From Pseudomonadota bacterium (GTDB lineage Bacteria; Pseudomonadota; Gammaproteobacteria; Steroidobacterales; Steroidobacteraceae): a DNA stretch of 10,875 nucleotides. Positions 1 to 7,486 of the stretch are shown here, piece by piece. Each line of letters begins with the position of its first letter. Position 1 is the stretch's first letter. A model generated the notes under the pieces. It had not been told where the DNA came from. It ran no database searches and was given only the letters and a program-made list of their open reading frames with translations. A program made the position numbers and the translations under genes. Location: contig JAKADE010000061.1 of NCBI GenBank assembly GCA_021820785.1, forward strand, positions 1 to 10,875. Direction: 5' to 3'.

Positions 1-92
1 CCGATCACGCGCGTCAGTTTGACCCCCGCGCCGTCCGAGGTGGGCATGCCGCGCACCAGACGCTCGACGCTGCGGGTCGCAAGAGTATTCAT
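1..92 (-). CDS. Pirin family protein, N-terminal fragment (cut by window edge)
   Basis: Only the first 30 codons are inside the window; the gene continues past base 1. The readable N-terminus carries RSVERLVRGMPTSDGAGVKL followed by TRVI, which matches the conserved start of bacterial pirins (TRSVERI..G.PTSDGAGVKLTRVIG). Pirins are cupin-fold, metal-binding proteins; several bacterial members have quercetin dioxygenase activity or act as redox-linked modulators. The ATG at 90-92 is preceded by a GGAG-like ribosome binding site about 7 bases away. The gene lies 34 bases downstream of azoR on the same strand, so the two are probably cotranscribed, and both products plausibly act on quinones or flavonoids. 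The family call rests on a short but distinctive segment; the metal-binding residues are outside the window, so activity cannot be judged. Confidence 0.8.
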   Translation of the reverse strand, partial: MNTLATRSVERLVRGMPTSDGAGVKLTRVI

Positions 93-126
93 GGCGGTCT
101 CCGGTCGAAATGAGGTTCGCAGGGGT

Positions 127-735
127 TCACGCGGCCAGCTGGGCCACTTCGGCCGCAGCAGCGCTGATCGCAGCCTGACGCTGGTCCGGGCTGATGTTAA
201 CGCCCTCGGCGCGCACGAAGGTCACCTCCGTGATACCGAGGAAGCCGAACACGCCCCGCAGGTAGCTCTCCTGGTGCTCCAGGGCCGCCGCCGGGCTCTG
301 CGGGCCGTAAAACCCGCCACGCGACGAGGCGACGAACACCTTCTTGCCCCCGGCGAGGCCCTGCGGGCCGCTGTCGCCGTAGCGGAAGGTCTTGCCGGCC
401 ACACACACCCGATCGACCCATGCCTTCAGCTGCGAGGACACGGTGAAGTTGTACATCGGGGCGCCGACGACGATGATATCGGCGGCGAGAAACGCCTCGA
501 GCGCTTCGCGGCCGCGCTGCAGGTCCTGGGCCAGGGCTGGCGATTCCGGGGTCGCGCCCTGGCCGGCCGCGAGGTGGGCACCGGACAGGTGTGCGAGGGG
601 TTCGGCGCCGAGGTCGAGGTAGCTGACCTCGAGGTCCGGGTGCACGGCACGCACACGTGCGACGATGGCGGCGGTCAATTGCCGGCTGACGGAGTTCTGG
701 CCGAGAATGCTGGTGTCGATGTGCAGGAGTTTCAT
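127..735 (-). CDS. azoR: FMN-dependent NAD(P)H quinone oxidoreductase / azoreductase
   Basis: A 202-residue flavodoxin-fold protein of the AzoR family, at the usual length of about 200. It should carry out two-electron reduction of quinones (and azo dyes in vitro) using FMN and a nicotinamide cofactor, in the cytoplasm, usually as a dimer. The FMN phosphate loop is visible at residues 7-19 ([13 protein letters not shown]). The second FMN-contact block is [16 protein letters not shown] at 93-108, and the SSRGGFY loop sits at 137-143. The ATG start gives the expected [10 protein letters not shown]-terminus; the ribosome binding site is weak (GAGG about 8 bases upstream). It is transcribed divergently from a HxlR-family regulator and upstream of a pirin gene. 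That neighbourhood suggests induction by electrophilic quinones through the HxlR protein (inference). Alternative names are acyl carrier protein phosphodiesterase (an old misannotation) or NQO-like quinone reductase. Confidence 0.92.
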   Translation of the reverse strand: MKLLHIDTSILGQNSVSRQLTAAIVARVRAVHPDLEVSYLDLGAEPLAHLSGAHLAAGQGATPESPALAQDLQRGREALEAFLAADIIVVGAPMYNFTVSSQLKAWVDRVCVAGKTFRYGDSGPQGLAGGKKVFVASSRGGFYGPQSPAAALEHQESYLRGVFGFLGITEVTFVRAEGVNISPDQRQAAISAAAAEVAQLAA

Positions 736-751
736 GGGGCGCCTCGGTATG

Positions 752-785
752 GTATAAAATAAGTACCAAGGCTAAGTATGTAAGT
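752..785. promoter_or_regulatory. Candidate HxlR-family operator cluster
   Basis: Two overlapping patterns lie on the predicted azoR promoter. First, GTATA-N5-AGTAC at 752-766 resembles the GTATA-N5-TATAC palindrome described for QsrR, a HxlR/DUF24-type quinone sensor, with 2 mismatches in the second half. Second, TAAGTA occurs at 760-765 and 773-778, with TAAGT again at 781-785; these fall on the -10, in the spacer and on the -35 respectively. In a GC-rich genome such an AT-rich, repeated block is conspicuous. Assignment to the adjacent HxlR protein is inference. Confidence 0.45.
756..784 (-). promoter_or_regulatory. Candidate promoter of azoR-pirin
   Basis: Read on the minus strand, a -35 CTTACA (779-784, 4 of 6 to TTGACA) and a -10 TATTTT (756-761, 4 of 6 to TATAAT) are separated by exactly 17 bases. 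This is the only good sigma70-like pair in the 81-base azoR/hxlR intergenic region. On the plus strand a TATAAA at 753-758 could be the hxlR -10, but no convincing -35 accompanies it. If both are used, the two promoters face each other and a single bound regulator could block both. This is prediction from sequence only. Confidence 0.5.
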
Positions 786-816
786 CCGCGCGGCACGAAC
801 ACAAGAAGGCACAGTC

Positions 817-1314
817 ATGCGACAGAGTGAAACCGGCGTAACCCAGGGAGGCACGCAGCGCACGGATGGCTGTCCCCAAAGTACCGAGTGCCCGAAGATC
901 AGCCAGGTGCTGGCCCGTGTCGGGGAGAAGTGGAGCGTGCTGATCATCATCATGCTCGCCGACGGGCCGCGCCGCTTCTCGGATCTGAAGCGGGCGATCG
1001 GCGGCATCTCCCAACGCATGCTCACGTTGTGTCTGCGCGGCCTGGAGCGCGACGGACTGGTCAAGCGCACCGTCTTTCCTGTCGTGCCGCCGCGCGTGGA
1101 ATACGAACTGACCGCACTCGGGCAGTCGCTGCGCGAGCCGGTGACCCAGCTGGCCCATTGGGCGCGCGGGCATCTGGCCGAGCTCGACGCGGCCCGGGCC
1201 GAGTTCGACCGCCGCGAGGCACTCGCGCAGCGCGAACGCAGCGAAACGCACGAGTGGAGCGCTGCGCCGCGTGCCGTCGGGGCGCCTGCCGGGGTGAGTA
1301 CCTCGCGCCGCTAG
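817..1314 (+). CDS. HxlR-family winged-helix transcriptional regulator
   Basis: A 165-residue HxlR/DUF24-type MarR-like regulator. The domain runs from about residue 25 to 120: CPKISQVLARVGEKWSVLI, then the recognition-helix region RFSDLKRAIGGISQRMLTLC, then the wing and C-terminal helix with PPRVEYELTALGQSL. Cysteines are C19, C25 and C72; C19 and C25 sit in a CPQSTEC arrangement just before the fold. Family members such as YodB, QsrR and HypR sense quinones or disulfide stress through an N-terminal cysteine. The last 40 or so residues are low-complexity and charged, beyond the usual family length of about 110-130. The ATG has a strong AAGAAGG ribosome binding site (803-809) with 7-base spacing. 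It is divergent from azoR, which is the likely target along with pirin and its own gene (inference). The 3' end is only 10 bases from the converging hisIE. Confidence 0.88.
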   Translation: MRQSETGVTQGGTQRTDGCPQSTECPKISQVLARVGEKWSVLIIIMLADGPRRFSDLKRAIGGISQRMLTLCLRGLERDGLVKRTVFPVVPPRVEYELTALGQSLREPVTQLAHWARGHLAELDAARAEFDRREALAQRERSETHEWSAAPRAVGAPAGVSTSRR

Positions 1315-1321
1315 CGCGGGG
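1301..1321 (+). terminator. GC hairpin at the hxlR 3' end, possible terminator without U-tract
   Basis: CCTCGCGC (1301-1308) pairs with GCGCGGGG (1314-1321) around a 5-base CGCTA loop, giving an 8-bp stem with one G-U pair in the plus-strand RNA. The hxlR stop codon TAG (1312-1314) lies at the loop. No T-run follows on either strand, and the minus-strand RNA has a C-A mismatch, so this is not a classical intrinsic terminator. It could protect the 3' end or slow polymerase between the two converging genes. Confidence 0.3.
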
Positions 1322-1324
1322 CGA

Positions 1325-1969
1325 TCAGCCGCGGCTGGCGTGACGGGCGCGCAGTTCCGCCGTCACGCGCTCCAGCGAGAGCCCGCGGCTCAGCAGCAGC
1401 AGCGTCAGGTGATAGAGGAGGTCGGCGGACTCCGCGACCAGCTTATCCCCGTCCTCGGCAACCGCCGCGAGCGCGACCTCCAGTCCTTCCTCGCCGACTT
1501 TTTGCGCCATGCGGGTCGGACCCCGCTCGTACAGCTTCGCGGTGTAGCTTCCCTCGGGCCGCGCGGCGATGCGTTCGGCAATGACCCCCTCGAGCTCGAG
1601 GAGGAAGCCTAGCGGCGCGCCGCTGGCACCGAAACACCCACTCGTCCCGAGATGGCAGACCGGTCCGAGCGGACGGGCACGGATCAGCAGCGCATCGCGG
1701 TCGCAGTCGGTACGAGCATCGATGAACTCCAGGGTGTGACCGGACGTTTCACCCTTTTCCCACAGGCAGGCACGGCTGCGGCTGTAGAACACCACGCGGC
1801 CGCGGCGGAATGTCTCCTCGAGCGCCTGGCGGTTCATGTAGCCGAGCATGCGCACGGCGCCTGCAGCATCGGTGATGATGGCCGGCAGCAGACCCCCCTG
1901 TTTGTCGAAATCGAGTCCCCCGATGTCCGAAACGTTCAGCGGCTCGTCCGCAGTGGCAGCGGTGTTCAT
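1325..1969 (-). CDS. hisI: Bifunctional phosphoribosyl-AMP cyclohydrolase / phosphoribosyl-ATP pyrophosphatase
   Basis: A 214-residue HisIE fusion catalysing the second and third steps of histidine synthesis: PR-ATP to PR-AMP (HisE part) and PR-AMP ring opening to ProFAR (HisI part). The HisI half (about 1-118) shows [10 protein letters not shown] at 69-78, DCDRDA at 88-93 and CHLGTSGCF at 105-113. C89, C105 and C112 correspond to the family metal-binding cysteines. The HisE half (about 125-214) shows [20 protein letters not shown] and then ESADLLYH at 180-187, the acidic MazG-like Mg-binding motifs. Length and motif wording closely follow enteric HisIE. The ATG overlaps the hisF TGA by 4 bases, making it the last gene of the operon. 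A longer in-frame extension into hisF exists but lacks family sequence and was not used. Confidence 0.95.
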   Translation of the reverse strand: MNTAATADEPLNVSDIGGLDFDKQGGLLPAIITDAAGAVRMLGYMNRQALEETFRRGRVVFYSRSRACLWEKGETSGHTLEFIDARTDCDRDALLIRARPLGPVCHLGTSGCFGASGAPLGFLLELEGVIAERIAARPEGSYTAKLYERGPTRMAQKVGEEGLEVALAAVAEDGDKLVAESADLLYHLTLLLLSRGLSLERVTAELRARHASRG

Positions 1970-2733
1970 GTCCGTACCTCGATACCGGCGCTGCGCAGCG
2001 CCTGCTTCAGCGCCCCGATCGCAATGACGCCGTTGTGGAATACACTGGCGGCGAGTGCGGCGTCGACGCGCGCATCGCGGAACGCAGCGGCAAAATGCTC
2101 GCTGCTGCCGGCGCCGCCGGATGCCACGAGCGGCACGCGGCACACCTCGCGCACCGCGCGCAGCTGCTCGAGATCGTAGCCGCGCCGCACGCCGTCGCTG
2201 CCCATGCAGTTCAGCACGATTTCCCCGGCGCCGCGATCCTGGACTTCCCGGACCCACTCGAGCACGTCGCGGCCGGATTCGCGTGCGCGGCTCGGGTCGC
2301 CGGTAAACTGGAAGGCGCGGTAACCGGCGGCGGTCCGTTCACTGTCGATGCCCACCACCACACATTGTGAGCCGAAGCGGCGGCTCAGCGCATCGATCAG
2401 CGGCGGGTCGGTGAGTGCCGGGGAGTTGATCGAGATTTTCTCTGCGCCGGCGTTGAGGACTTCCTCGGCGTCGGCGACTGAGCGGATGCCCCCAGCGACG
2501 CAGAACGGAATGTCCAGCACGCGCGCGACGCGCCGTACCCAACTGCGTTCCACCGAACGGCCCTGCGGACTTGCCGTGATGTCGTAGAACACCAGTTCGT
2601 CGGCACCCTCGTCACGATAGCGCTGGGCGAGCGCCATGATGTCTCCGACCACACGGTGGTCGCGGAAGCGCACGCCCTTGACGACCTGGCCGTCGCGCAC
2701 GTCTAGGCAGGGGATGATGCGTCGGGCAAGAAT
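1966..2733 (-). CDS. hisF: Imidazole glycerol phosphate synthase, cyclase subunit (ATT start proposed)
   Basis: A 255-residue (beta/alpha)8 barrel that, with HisH, converts PRFAR plus ammonia from glutamine into imidazole glycerol phosphate and AICAR. Visible motifs are [16 protein letters not shown] at 5-20, [11 protein letters not shown] at 45-55, VAGGIRS at 79-85, ISINSPAL at 100-107, [10 protein letters not shown] at 125-134, GAGEIVLN at 168-175 and LVASGGAG at 202-209. The start is unusual: no ATG, GTG, TTG or CTG fits the N-terminus. The ATT at 2731-2733 aligns with the Met of family members ([12 protein letters not shown]), lies 8 bases after AGAGGAG, and puts the catalytic aspartates at D11 and D130, the family numbering. 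An ATC two codons earlier is only 2 bases from the ribosome binding site. The first in-frame ATG (codon 33) would delete D11. The gene overlaps the hisA 3' end by 31 bases and hisIE by 4. The product is certain; the start codon is inference. Confidence 0.93.
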   Translation of the reverse strand: MLARRIIPCLDVRDGQVVKGVRFRDHRVVGDIMALAQRYRDEGADELVFYDITASPQGRSVERSWVRRVARVLDIPFCVAGGIRSVADAEEVLNAGAEKISINSPALTDPPLIDALSRRFGSQCVVVGIDSERTAAGYRAFQFTGDPSRARESGRDVLEWVREVQDRGAGEIVLNCMGSDGVRRGYDLEQLRAVREVCRVPLVASGGAGSSEHFAAAFRDARVDAALAASVFHNGVIAIGALKQALRSAGIEVRT

Positions 2734-3458
2734 GCGGATAACTCCTCTGTGGGAATGCGCTGCTCGAGCAACGCCTTGCCGCTCACCGCGGCGGCGGCGC
2801 CTACGGCAGCGAGCTGATGCAGGTCGCGCGCATCGCGCACGCCGCCCGAAGCCTGCCAGGCGATGTGCGGGAAGCGCTGCCGGGCGGCAGCGTACAGCTC
2901 GAGGTTCGGGCCGGCGAGCGCGCCATCGCGCTCGATGTCGGTGCACAGCACGTGATGGATGGCGCCGGCCGGAAAGCGCGCCAGCGCCTCCCACAACGTC
3001 AGTGCCGCCGCTTCGCGCCAGCCGCGGGTCTGGACCTTCGGGGCGCCGTGCGCATCGAGCCGCACATCGAGTGCGAGGCAGATCCGCTCGGCACCGAAGT
3101 GCTCGAGCCACTCGGCGACTTCCTGTGGACGTTCGACCGCGGCGCTGCCGATGACGACGCGCCCGACGCCGGCGCTGAGCAGGTCCTCGATGCGCTGCGC
3201 ACTGCGGATGCCGCCGCCGACCTGCAGGCGCACCCCTGATTGCGCCGCGAGGGCGGTGATCGTGGCGCGGTTGGCGAGTTCACCGTCGCGCGCTCCGTCG
3301 AGATCGACGACATGCACCCACTTCGCGCCGAACGCACGGTAGCGCAGCAGCAGCTCGAGCGGTTCGTGCGGATAGCGGGTCTCTGCGGCGAAATCGCCTT
3401 GATAGAGCCGGACGCAGCGGCCGGCGCGCAGGTCGATGGCTGGTATCAGCAGCATCAT
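2703..3458 (-). CDS. hisA: ProFAR isomerase (phosphoribosylformimino-AICAR-P isomerase)
   Basis: A 251-residue (beta/alpha)8 barrel catalysing the Amadori rearrangement of ProFAR to PRFAR, the fourth histidine step. The N-terminus [20 protein letters not shown] carries catalytic D9. VHVVDLDGA at 48-56, QVGGGIRS at 79-86 and VVIGSAAV at 101-108 follow. The second catalytic aspartate is D174 in [10 protein letters not shown], and QASGGVRD at 202-209 is the second phosphate-binding loop. Two adjacent ATGs are possible: the first (3456-3458) overlaps the hisH stop by 4 bases, the second by 1. The C-terminal tail runs about 10 codons into hisF and carries the hisF ribosome binding site. Confidence 0.96.
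   Translation of the reverse strand: MMLLIPAIDLRAGRCVRLYQGDFAAETRYPHEPLELLLRYRAFGAKWVHVVDLDGARDGELANRATITALAAQSGVRLQVGGGIRSAQRIEDLLSAGVGRVVIGSAAVERPQEVAEWLEHFGAERICLALDVRLDAHGAPKVQTRGWREAAALTLWEALARFPAGAIHHVLCTDIERDGALAGPNLELYAAARQRFPHIAWQASGGVRDARDLHQLAAVGAAAAVSGKALLEQRIPTEELSAFLPDASSPA
2742..2748 (-). promoter_or_regulatory. Ribosome binding site that fixes the hisF start
   Basis: Minus-strand AGAGGAG lies inside the 3' end of hisA, where it also encodes part of Thr-Glu-Glu. It is the strongest Shine-Dalgarno match seen in the his operon. Eight bases (TTATCCGC) separate it from the ATT at 2731-2733, whereas the ATC at 2737-2739 would leave 2. This spacing is the main non-homology argument for ATT initiation of hisF. 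Confidence 0.65.
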
Positions 3459-4051
3459 GGCAGGTCCAGAAAATTCGCGAGCACGCGCGCCCCGCTGGCC
3501 GCGGAGCGCTCCGGGTGAAACTGCACGCCGCAGAAGTTGCGGTGACGGACGACGGCCGAGAAGTCTTCCCCGTAGTGCGCCTGGGCGAGCGTGAATCTAC
3601 CGGGCGGTGCGGCATAGCCGTGCACGAAATAGAAATACGCTTCGGGCCCGAGTCCCTTCAGCAACGTATCGTCCGCGAGCGCCTGCAGACGGTTCCAGCC
3701 CATGTGGGGCACGGGCCGCGCGACGCTCGGTTCGAGCCGGTGCACCGTGCCGGGCAGGATGCCCAGGCAATCCGTGTCGCCTTCGGCCGAGCGCTCAAAG
3801 AGCAGCTGCATGCCGAGGCAGATCCCGAGCACCGGCTGGGTGAGCTGCGGCAGCAGCGACGCAAGACCTGCGGCGCGCAGCCGCTGCATGGCATCGGCGG
3901 CCGAGCCGACACCGGGTAGCACGACTCTCTCCGCTGCGGCAACGTCGCCGGGGTTGGCGCTCACCCGCGCCGCAACGCCGAGCCGCTCCAGCGCGAACTG
4001 CAGCGAGGCGAGGTTCGCCCCGCCGCTGTCGATGATGACGGTGCCGCTCAC
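3455..4051 (-). CDS. hisH: Imidazole glycerol phosphate synthase, glutamine amidotransferase subunit
   Basis: A 198-residue class I glutamine amidotransferase that feeds ammonia to HisF in the heterodimeric synthase. The nucleophile is C78 in GICLGMQLL (76-84). The His/Glu pair is H179 and E181 in GVQFHPERS (175-183). The oxyanion-side PGVGS loop is at 46-50, and PHMGWN at 115-120 and YFVHGY at 141-146 are the usual HisH blocks. Translation starts at GTG (4049-4051), which overlaps the hisB TGA as GTGA; no ATG fits the N-terminus. Typical length is about 195-200. It is followed by hisA through an ATGA overlap. HisF and HisH are needed in equal amounts yet are separated by hisA, the common proteobacterial order. 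Confidence 0.96.
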   Translation of the reverse strand: MSGTVIIDSGGANLASLQFALERLGVAARVSANPGDVAAAERVVLPGVGSAADAMQRLRAAGLASLLPQLTQPVLGICLGMQLLFERSAEGDTDCLGILPGTVHRLEPSVARPVPHMGWNRLQALADDTLLKGLGPEAYFYFVHGYAAPPGRFTLAQAHYGEDFSAVVRHRNFCGVQFHPERSAASGARVLANFLDLP

Positions 4052-5121
4052 AGGATACCCTTGGTGCTCGGCAGCGCCTCGCTGTCACGGCGCAGCGCCT
4101 GGCGCAGCGCGCGGCCCACGCCCTTGAAGCAGCCTTCGATCATGTGGTGGCTGTTCTCGCCGGTGACGCTCACGTGGATCGCCGCGCCGAGCGCGTCGGC
4201 GAGCGAGCGGAAGAAGTGCGGCACGAGTTCAGTGGGCAGCTCCCCGACGCGCTCGCGTTCGAAGCGGCCCTCGAAGCGGCTGATCGCCCGGCCGGACAGG
4301 TCGATTGCCACCTGCGCCAGTGCCTCGTCCATGGGCAGCACGAACCCGTAGCGGGCGATGCCGACCTTGGTCCCGAGGGCGCGGCGCAGCGCCTCGCCGA
4401 GGGCGAGAGCGCAGTCCTCGACGGTGTGATGTTCGTCGATGTGCAGATCGCCCCGGCAGGACAGTTCGAGCGCGAAGCCACCGTGCGCCGCGAGCTGCTC
4501 GAGCATGTGATCGAAGAAGCCGAGGCCGGTGGTGATGTGGTGCGGTCCGGCGGCATCCAGGTCCACCCGCACCTCGATGTCGGTCTCGCGGGTACGCCGC
4601 GCGAGCTGCGCCCGCCGGGCCGTCAATTCCGTCACGACGGCGGGCCAGGTTTCGTGCGGCGCGCCGTCGCGCCGGACCCTCAGTCCGCGGACGCCGAGGT
4701 TGACGGCAAATGCCAGATCGGTCTCGCGGTCGCCGATCACGGCGCTCGTGGACGGCTCGACGGCGCCGCCCCGCAGGTACTCATCGACCAGTCCGGTGGC
4801 CGGCTTGCGGCAGCCACACCCCTCGTCCGGCCGGTGCGGGCAGATGAACACGGCCTCGAAAGTAATGCCCTGTGCGGCGAAGGTGTCGAGCACGAAGCGG
4901 TGCACGGCCTCAAACTTCGGGCGCGGAAAGGATTCGGTGCCGAGCCCGTCCTGGTTGCTGACCATCACCAGGCGATAGCCGCGCCGCTGCAGCGCCTCGA
5001 GCGCGGCAAACACGCCGGGCATGAAGCGCACTTTCTCCAGCGCATCGACCTGGTGATCGGGCGGCTCCTCGATCAGCGTGCCGTCGCGGTCGATGAACAG
5101 CGTGGCGGCCGGGGCGCTCAT
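4048..5121 (-). CDS. hisB: Bifunctional histidinol-phosphatase / imidazoleglycerol-phosphate dehydratase
   Basis: A 357-residue HisN-HisB fusion. The N-terminal HAD phosphatase (about 1-165) has the DxD nucleophile motif at D11/D13 (FIDRDGT), VSNQDGLG at 54-61, a zinc loop with C94, H96, C102 and C104, and GDRETD at 130-135. The C-terminal dehydratase (about 178-357) has FFDHMLEQLAAHGGF at 202-216, DEHHTVEDCALALGEA at 229-244, and HFFRSLADAL plus GENSHHMIEGCFKG at 302-334, which supply the metal-binding histidines and acids. It performs the sixth and eighth pathway steps. Fusion of the two activities is typical of gammaproteobacteria and a few other lineages, and helps place the organism. It overlaps hisC and hisH by 4 bases each. 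Confidence 0.96.
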   Translation of the reverse strand: MSAPAATLFIDRDGTLIEEPPDHQVDALEKVRFMPGVFAALEALQRRGYRLVMVSNQDGLGTESFPRPKFEAVHRFVLDTFAAQGITFEAVFICPHRPDEGCGCRKPATGLVDEYLRGGAVEPSTSAVIGDRETDLAFAVNLGVRGLRVRRDGAPHETWPAVVTELTARRAQLARRTRETDIEVRVDLDAAGPHHITTGLGFFDHMLEQLAAHGGFALELSCRGDLHIDEHHTVEDCALALGEALRRALGTKVGIARYGFVLPMDEALAQVAIDLSGRAISRFEGRFERERVGELPTELVPHFFRSLADALGAAIHVSVTGENSHHMIEGCFKGVGRALRQALRRDSEALPSTKGIL

Positions 5122-6173
5122 GACCAGGACTCCAGCAGTCGGGTGTTCTGCTCGGGCGTGCCGATGCTGATGCGCAGGGCGCGGCCGAGTCCGGGGTAGC
5201 CGCGCGCATCGCGCACCAGCAGACCCGCCGCAGCGGCGCGCTCGAGCGCGTCGCCGGCATCTTCGAATTCCGCGAGGATGAAGTTCGCATCGCTCGGCCA
5301 GACGCGCCGCACCGCGCGCAGCGCGGGCAGCTCGCGCTGCAGCCGTGAACGCTCGGCGAGCAGCGTCGCGAGTTGCGGCTGCAGCGCCGCGAGGGCGCCT
5401 GGCGTGAGACGTGCGAGCGCCGCATCGACCGTGAGCCGGGGAATCGCATACGGCGGGATGATCTTGCGCAGCAGCGCGATCACTTCCGGATCGGCCAGCA
5501 GCGCCCCGCAGCGCGCGCCGGCGAGACCGTAGGCCTTCGAGAGCGTGCGCAGCACTGCGAGATTCGGAAACTCCGCGAGCCGCCGGGCGAGACTGGCCCG
5601 ACCGGAGAACTCCAGATAAGCCTCATCGAGCACCACGAGCGCCCGGCCGGCGAGCGCCGTGGCGAGTCGCAGCACGGCGGCTTCGTCCAGGAGGTTCCCG
5701 GTGGGGTTGTTCGGTGAACACAGGAAGAGCAGTCTGGTCGTTGTCGTACAGCGCGCGAGCACCTGCTGCTCATCGAGCGCGAAAGCCTGCTCGGCGAGCA
5801 GCGGTACTTCGATCACGGCGGCCCCCTGGATCCGCGCCGAGACCGAGTACATTCCGAAGGTGGGCGGGCAGACGAGCACCGCATCCGTGCCGGCGCGGCA
5901 GAACGCACGGCAGAGCAGGTCGATCGCCTCATCGCTGCCGCGCCCGAGCAGCACCGAGGCGGGGCTCACCCCATAGAGTTCGGCGAGCCGCTCGAGCAGC
6001 GCGCGCGGCTGGGGCTGCGGGTAGCGGTTCAGGCCCTCGCGGGCGTCGCGCCCGGTCGGATCCCATGGCAGCTCATTGGCATGCAGTCGCTGCAGTTCGG
6101 GGCGCCAGGCGGCGTGTTCGTAGACGCGCAGCGCAACGATATCCGCCCGAGCCAACTCGGTGACCCAACTCAT
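5118..6173 (-). CDS. hisC: Histidinol-phosphate aminotransferase
   Basis: A 351-residue fold-type I PLP aminotransferase that converts imidazole acetol phosphate and glutamate to histidinol phosphate. The visible landmarks are HANELPWDP at 31-39 (family NENP-like), the PLP-phosphate region GRGSDE at 77-82, CSPNNPTGN at 152-160, DEAYLEFS at 183-190, the Schiff-base lysine K213 in LSKAYGLAGAR, and carboxylate-binding R335 in LRISIG. The ATG at 6171-6173 is chosen because it forms the ATGA overlap with the hisD stop and gives the normal N-terminus; an upstream ATG in the same frame would add 12 residues from inside hisD. NELP in place of the usual NENP is a mild deviation seen in some HisC branches. 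Confidence 0.95.
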   Translation of the reverse strand: MSWVTELARADIVALRVYEHAAWRPELQRLHANELPWDPTGRDAREGLNRYPQPQPRALLERLAELYGVSPASVLLGRGSDEAIDLLCRAFCRAGTDAVLVCPPTFGMYSVSARIQGAAVIEVPLLAEQAFALDEQQVLARCTTTTRLLFLCSPNNPTGNLLDEAAVLRLATALAGRALVVLDEAYLEFSGRASLARRLAEFPNLAVLRTLSKAYGLAGARCGALLADPEVIALLRKIIPPYAIPRLTVDAALARLTPGALAALQPQLATLLAERSRLQRELPALRAVRRVWPSDANFILAEFEDAGDALERAAAAGLLVRDARGYPGLGRALRISIGTPEQNTRLLESWS

Positions 6174-7483
6174 GAGCGGACTCCCGCATCGAGCGCCTGC
6201 AGGCGGCACGTGACGGCGGCCGCGTGTGCATCCAAGCCCTCCAGGCGCGCCAGCGTGACGGCGGTGGGACCGAGCGCGCGCAATCCGTCGGGCGTCAGCT
6301 CCTGCACCGTGATGCGCTTGAGGTAGTCGGGCACGCCGAGGCCGCTGTAGGCACGTGCGTAGCCATAGGTCGGCAGCACGTGGTTGGTGCCCGAACAGTA
6401 ATCGCCCATGGGCTCAGGCGACCAGGCGCCGAGAAATACCGAACCGGCGTTCACGATGTGTTCGAGCAGCGCCCGCGGTTCGCGGACCTCGAGGATCAGA
6501 TGCTCCGCGGCGTAGGCGTTGGCCACCGCCACTGCAGTCTCGAGATCCTCGACCACGAGCGCGCGGCTGGCGCGCAGGGACTGCTCGAGGATGGACTGGC
6601 GCGAGAGCGTCGCGACCTGGCGCTGCAGGGCGGCGGCCACCGCGTGCGCGAGCGGTTCACTCGGTGTGACGAGCAGGGCCTGGGCGCGCGGATCGTGTTC
6701 GGCCTGCGCCAGCAGGTCGGCCGCGACGAAGTCAGGATCGGCTGCCGCATCGGCGATCACCATGACCTCCGAGGGGCCGGCCGGCATGTCGCAGGCCGCA
6801 CCGAATGGATCGGCCGCAACGGCCTGTTTGGCGGCGGTGACCCAGGCGTTGCCCGGGCCGAAGATCTTGTCGACCTTGGGGACGCTCTCGGTGCCGTAGG
6901 CGAGGGCGGCAATTGCCTGCGCACCGCCGACCTTGAACACCTGCTCGACCCCGCAGAGCTCGGCGGCAAGCAGCACCGCCGGGTGTGCCTGCCCGCTGCG
7001 GTCCGGCGGCGTGCACAGTACGCGCTGCGGGCAGCCGGCGATACGCGCCGGGACCGCCAGCATGACGACGGCCGAGGGCAGGGGCGCGGAGCCGGCCGGG
7101 ACGTACAGGCCGACGGCCTCGATGGGCCTGTAGATTCGCTCGCACAGCACTCCGGGAACGGTCTCGAGACTGACGCGGTTCAGATCGTGCGTGCGGTGGA
7201 AGCGCTCCACGTTCTCGATGGCGCATTCGAGCGCGGCGCGCTCGTTTGCGGCGAGGGCGCCACGCGCAGCGGCGAATTCCGCGGCACTGACCTGCAGTGC
7301 CTCGAGCTCGGTCTGGTCGAACCGGCGCGTGTACTCGCGCAGCGCGGCATCGCCGCGCACGCGCACCGCCGCGATGATTTCACGCACCAGTGCCTCGATG
7401 TCGGCCCGGGTCTGCTGCTCGGGTCGTTCGAGCGCGGCGCGCCGTTCGCGCTCACTGAGCGCGTTCCAGTGAAGAATACGCAT
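6170..7483 (-). CDS. hisD: Histidinol dehydrogenase
   Basis: A 437-residue zinc-dependent NAD enzyme catalysing the last two oxidations, histidinol to histidine. The family residues fall almost exactly at the Escherichia numbering plus one: zinc ligands Q260 and H263 (LLAQAEHDP), D361 ([14 protein letters not shown]) and H420 (LDAHAAAV); general base pair E327/H328 (AAEHLIL). The NAD and substrate segments [11 protein letters not shown] at 127-137, [13 protein letters not shown] at 185-197 and [11 protein letters not shown] at 205-215 are intact. It begins 3 bases after the hisG stop and has no clear ribosome binding site, so it probably depends on ribosomes finishing hisG. It ends with an ATGA overlap into hisC. 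Confidence 0.97.
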   Translation of the reverse strand: MRILHWNALSERERRAALERPEQQTRADIEALVREIIAAVRVRGDAALREYTRRFDQTELEALQVSAAEFAAARGALAANERAALECAIENVERFHRTHDLNRVSLETVPGVLCERIYRPIEAVGLYVPAGSAPLPSAVVMLAVPARIAGCPQRVLCTPPDRSGQAHPAVLLAAELCGVEQVFKVGGAQAIAALAYGTESVPKVDKIFGPGNAWVTAAKQAVAADPFGAACDMPAGPSEVMVIADAAADPDFVAADLLAQAEHDPRAQALLVTPSEPLAHAVAAALQRQVATLSRQSILEQSLRASRALVVEDLETAVAVANAYAAEHLILEVREPRALLEHIVNAGSVFLGAWSPEPMGDYCSGTNHVLPTYGYARAYSGLGVPDYLKRITVQELTPDGLRALGPTAVTLARLEGLDAHAAAVTCRLQALDAGVRS

Positions 7484-7486
7484 GAG

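Noticed and set aside
19..762. A 247-codon plus-strand open frame across pirin and azoR
   Set aside because: It is antisense to azoR and pirin and runs through the azoR promoter region; no family character.
1966..2733. hisF as a pseudogene because it lacks a standard start
   Set aside because: All catalytic and phosphate-binding motifs are intact with no internal stop, and a strong ribosome binding site is present.
2737..2739. ATC as the hisF start
   Set aside because: Only 2 bases from the AGAGGAG, too close for normal initiation, and it would shift the catalytic residues off the family numbering; cannot be fully excluded.
4144..5199. A 351-codon plus-strand open frame opposite hisB
   Set aside because: Shadow of hisB, both of whose domains are intact and motif-rich.
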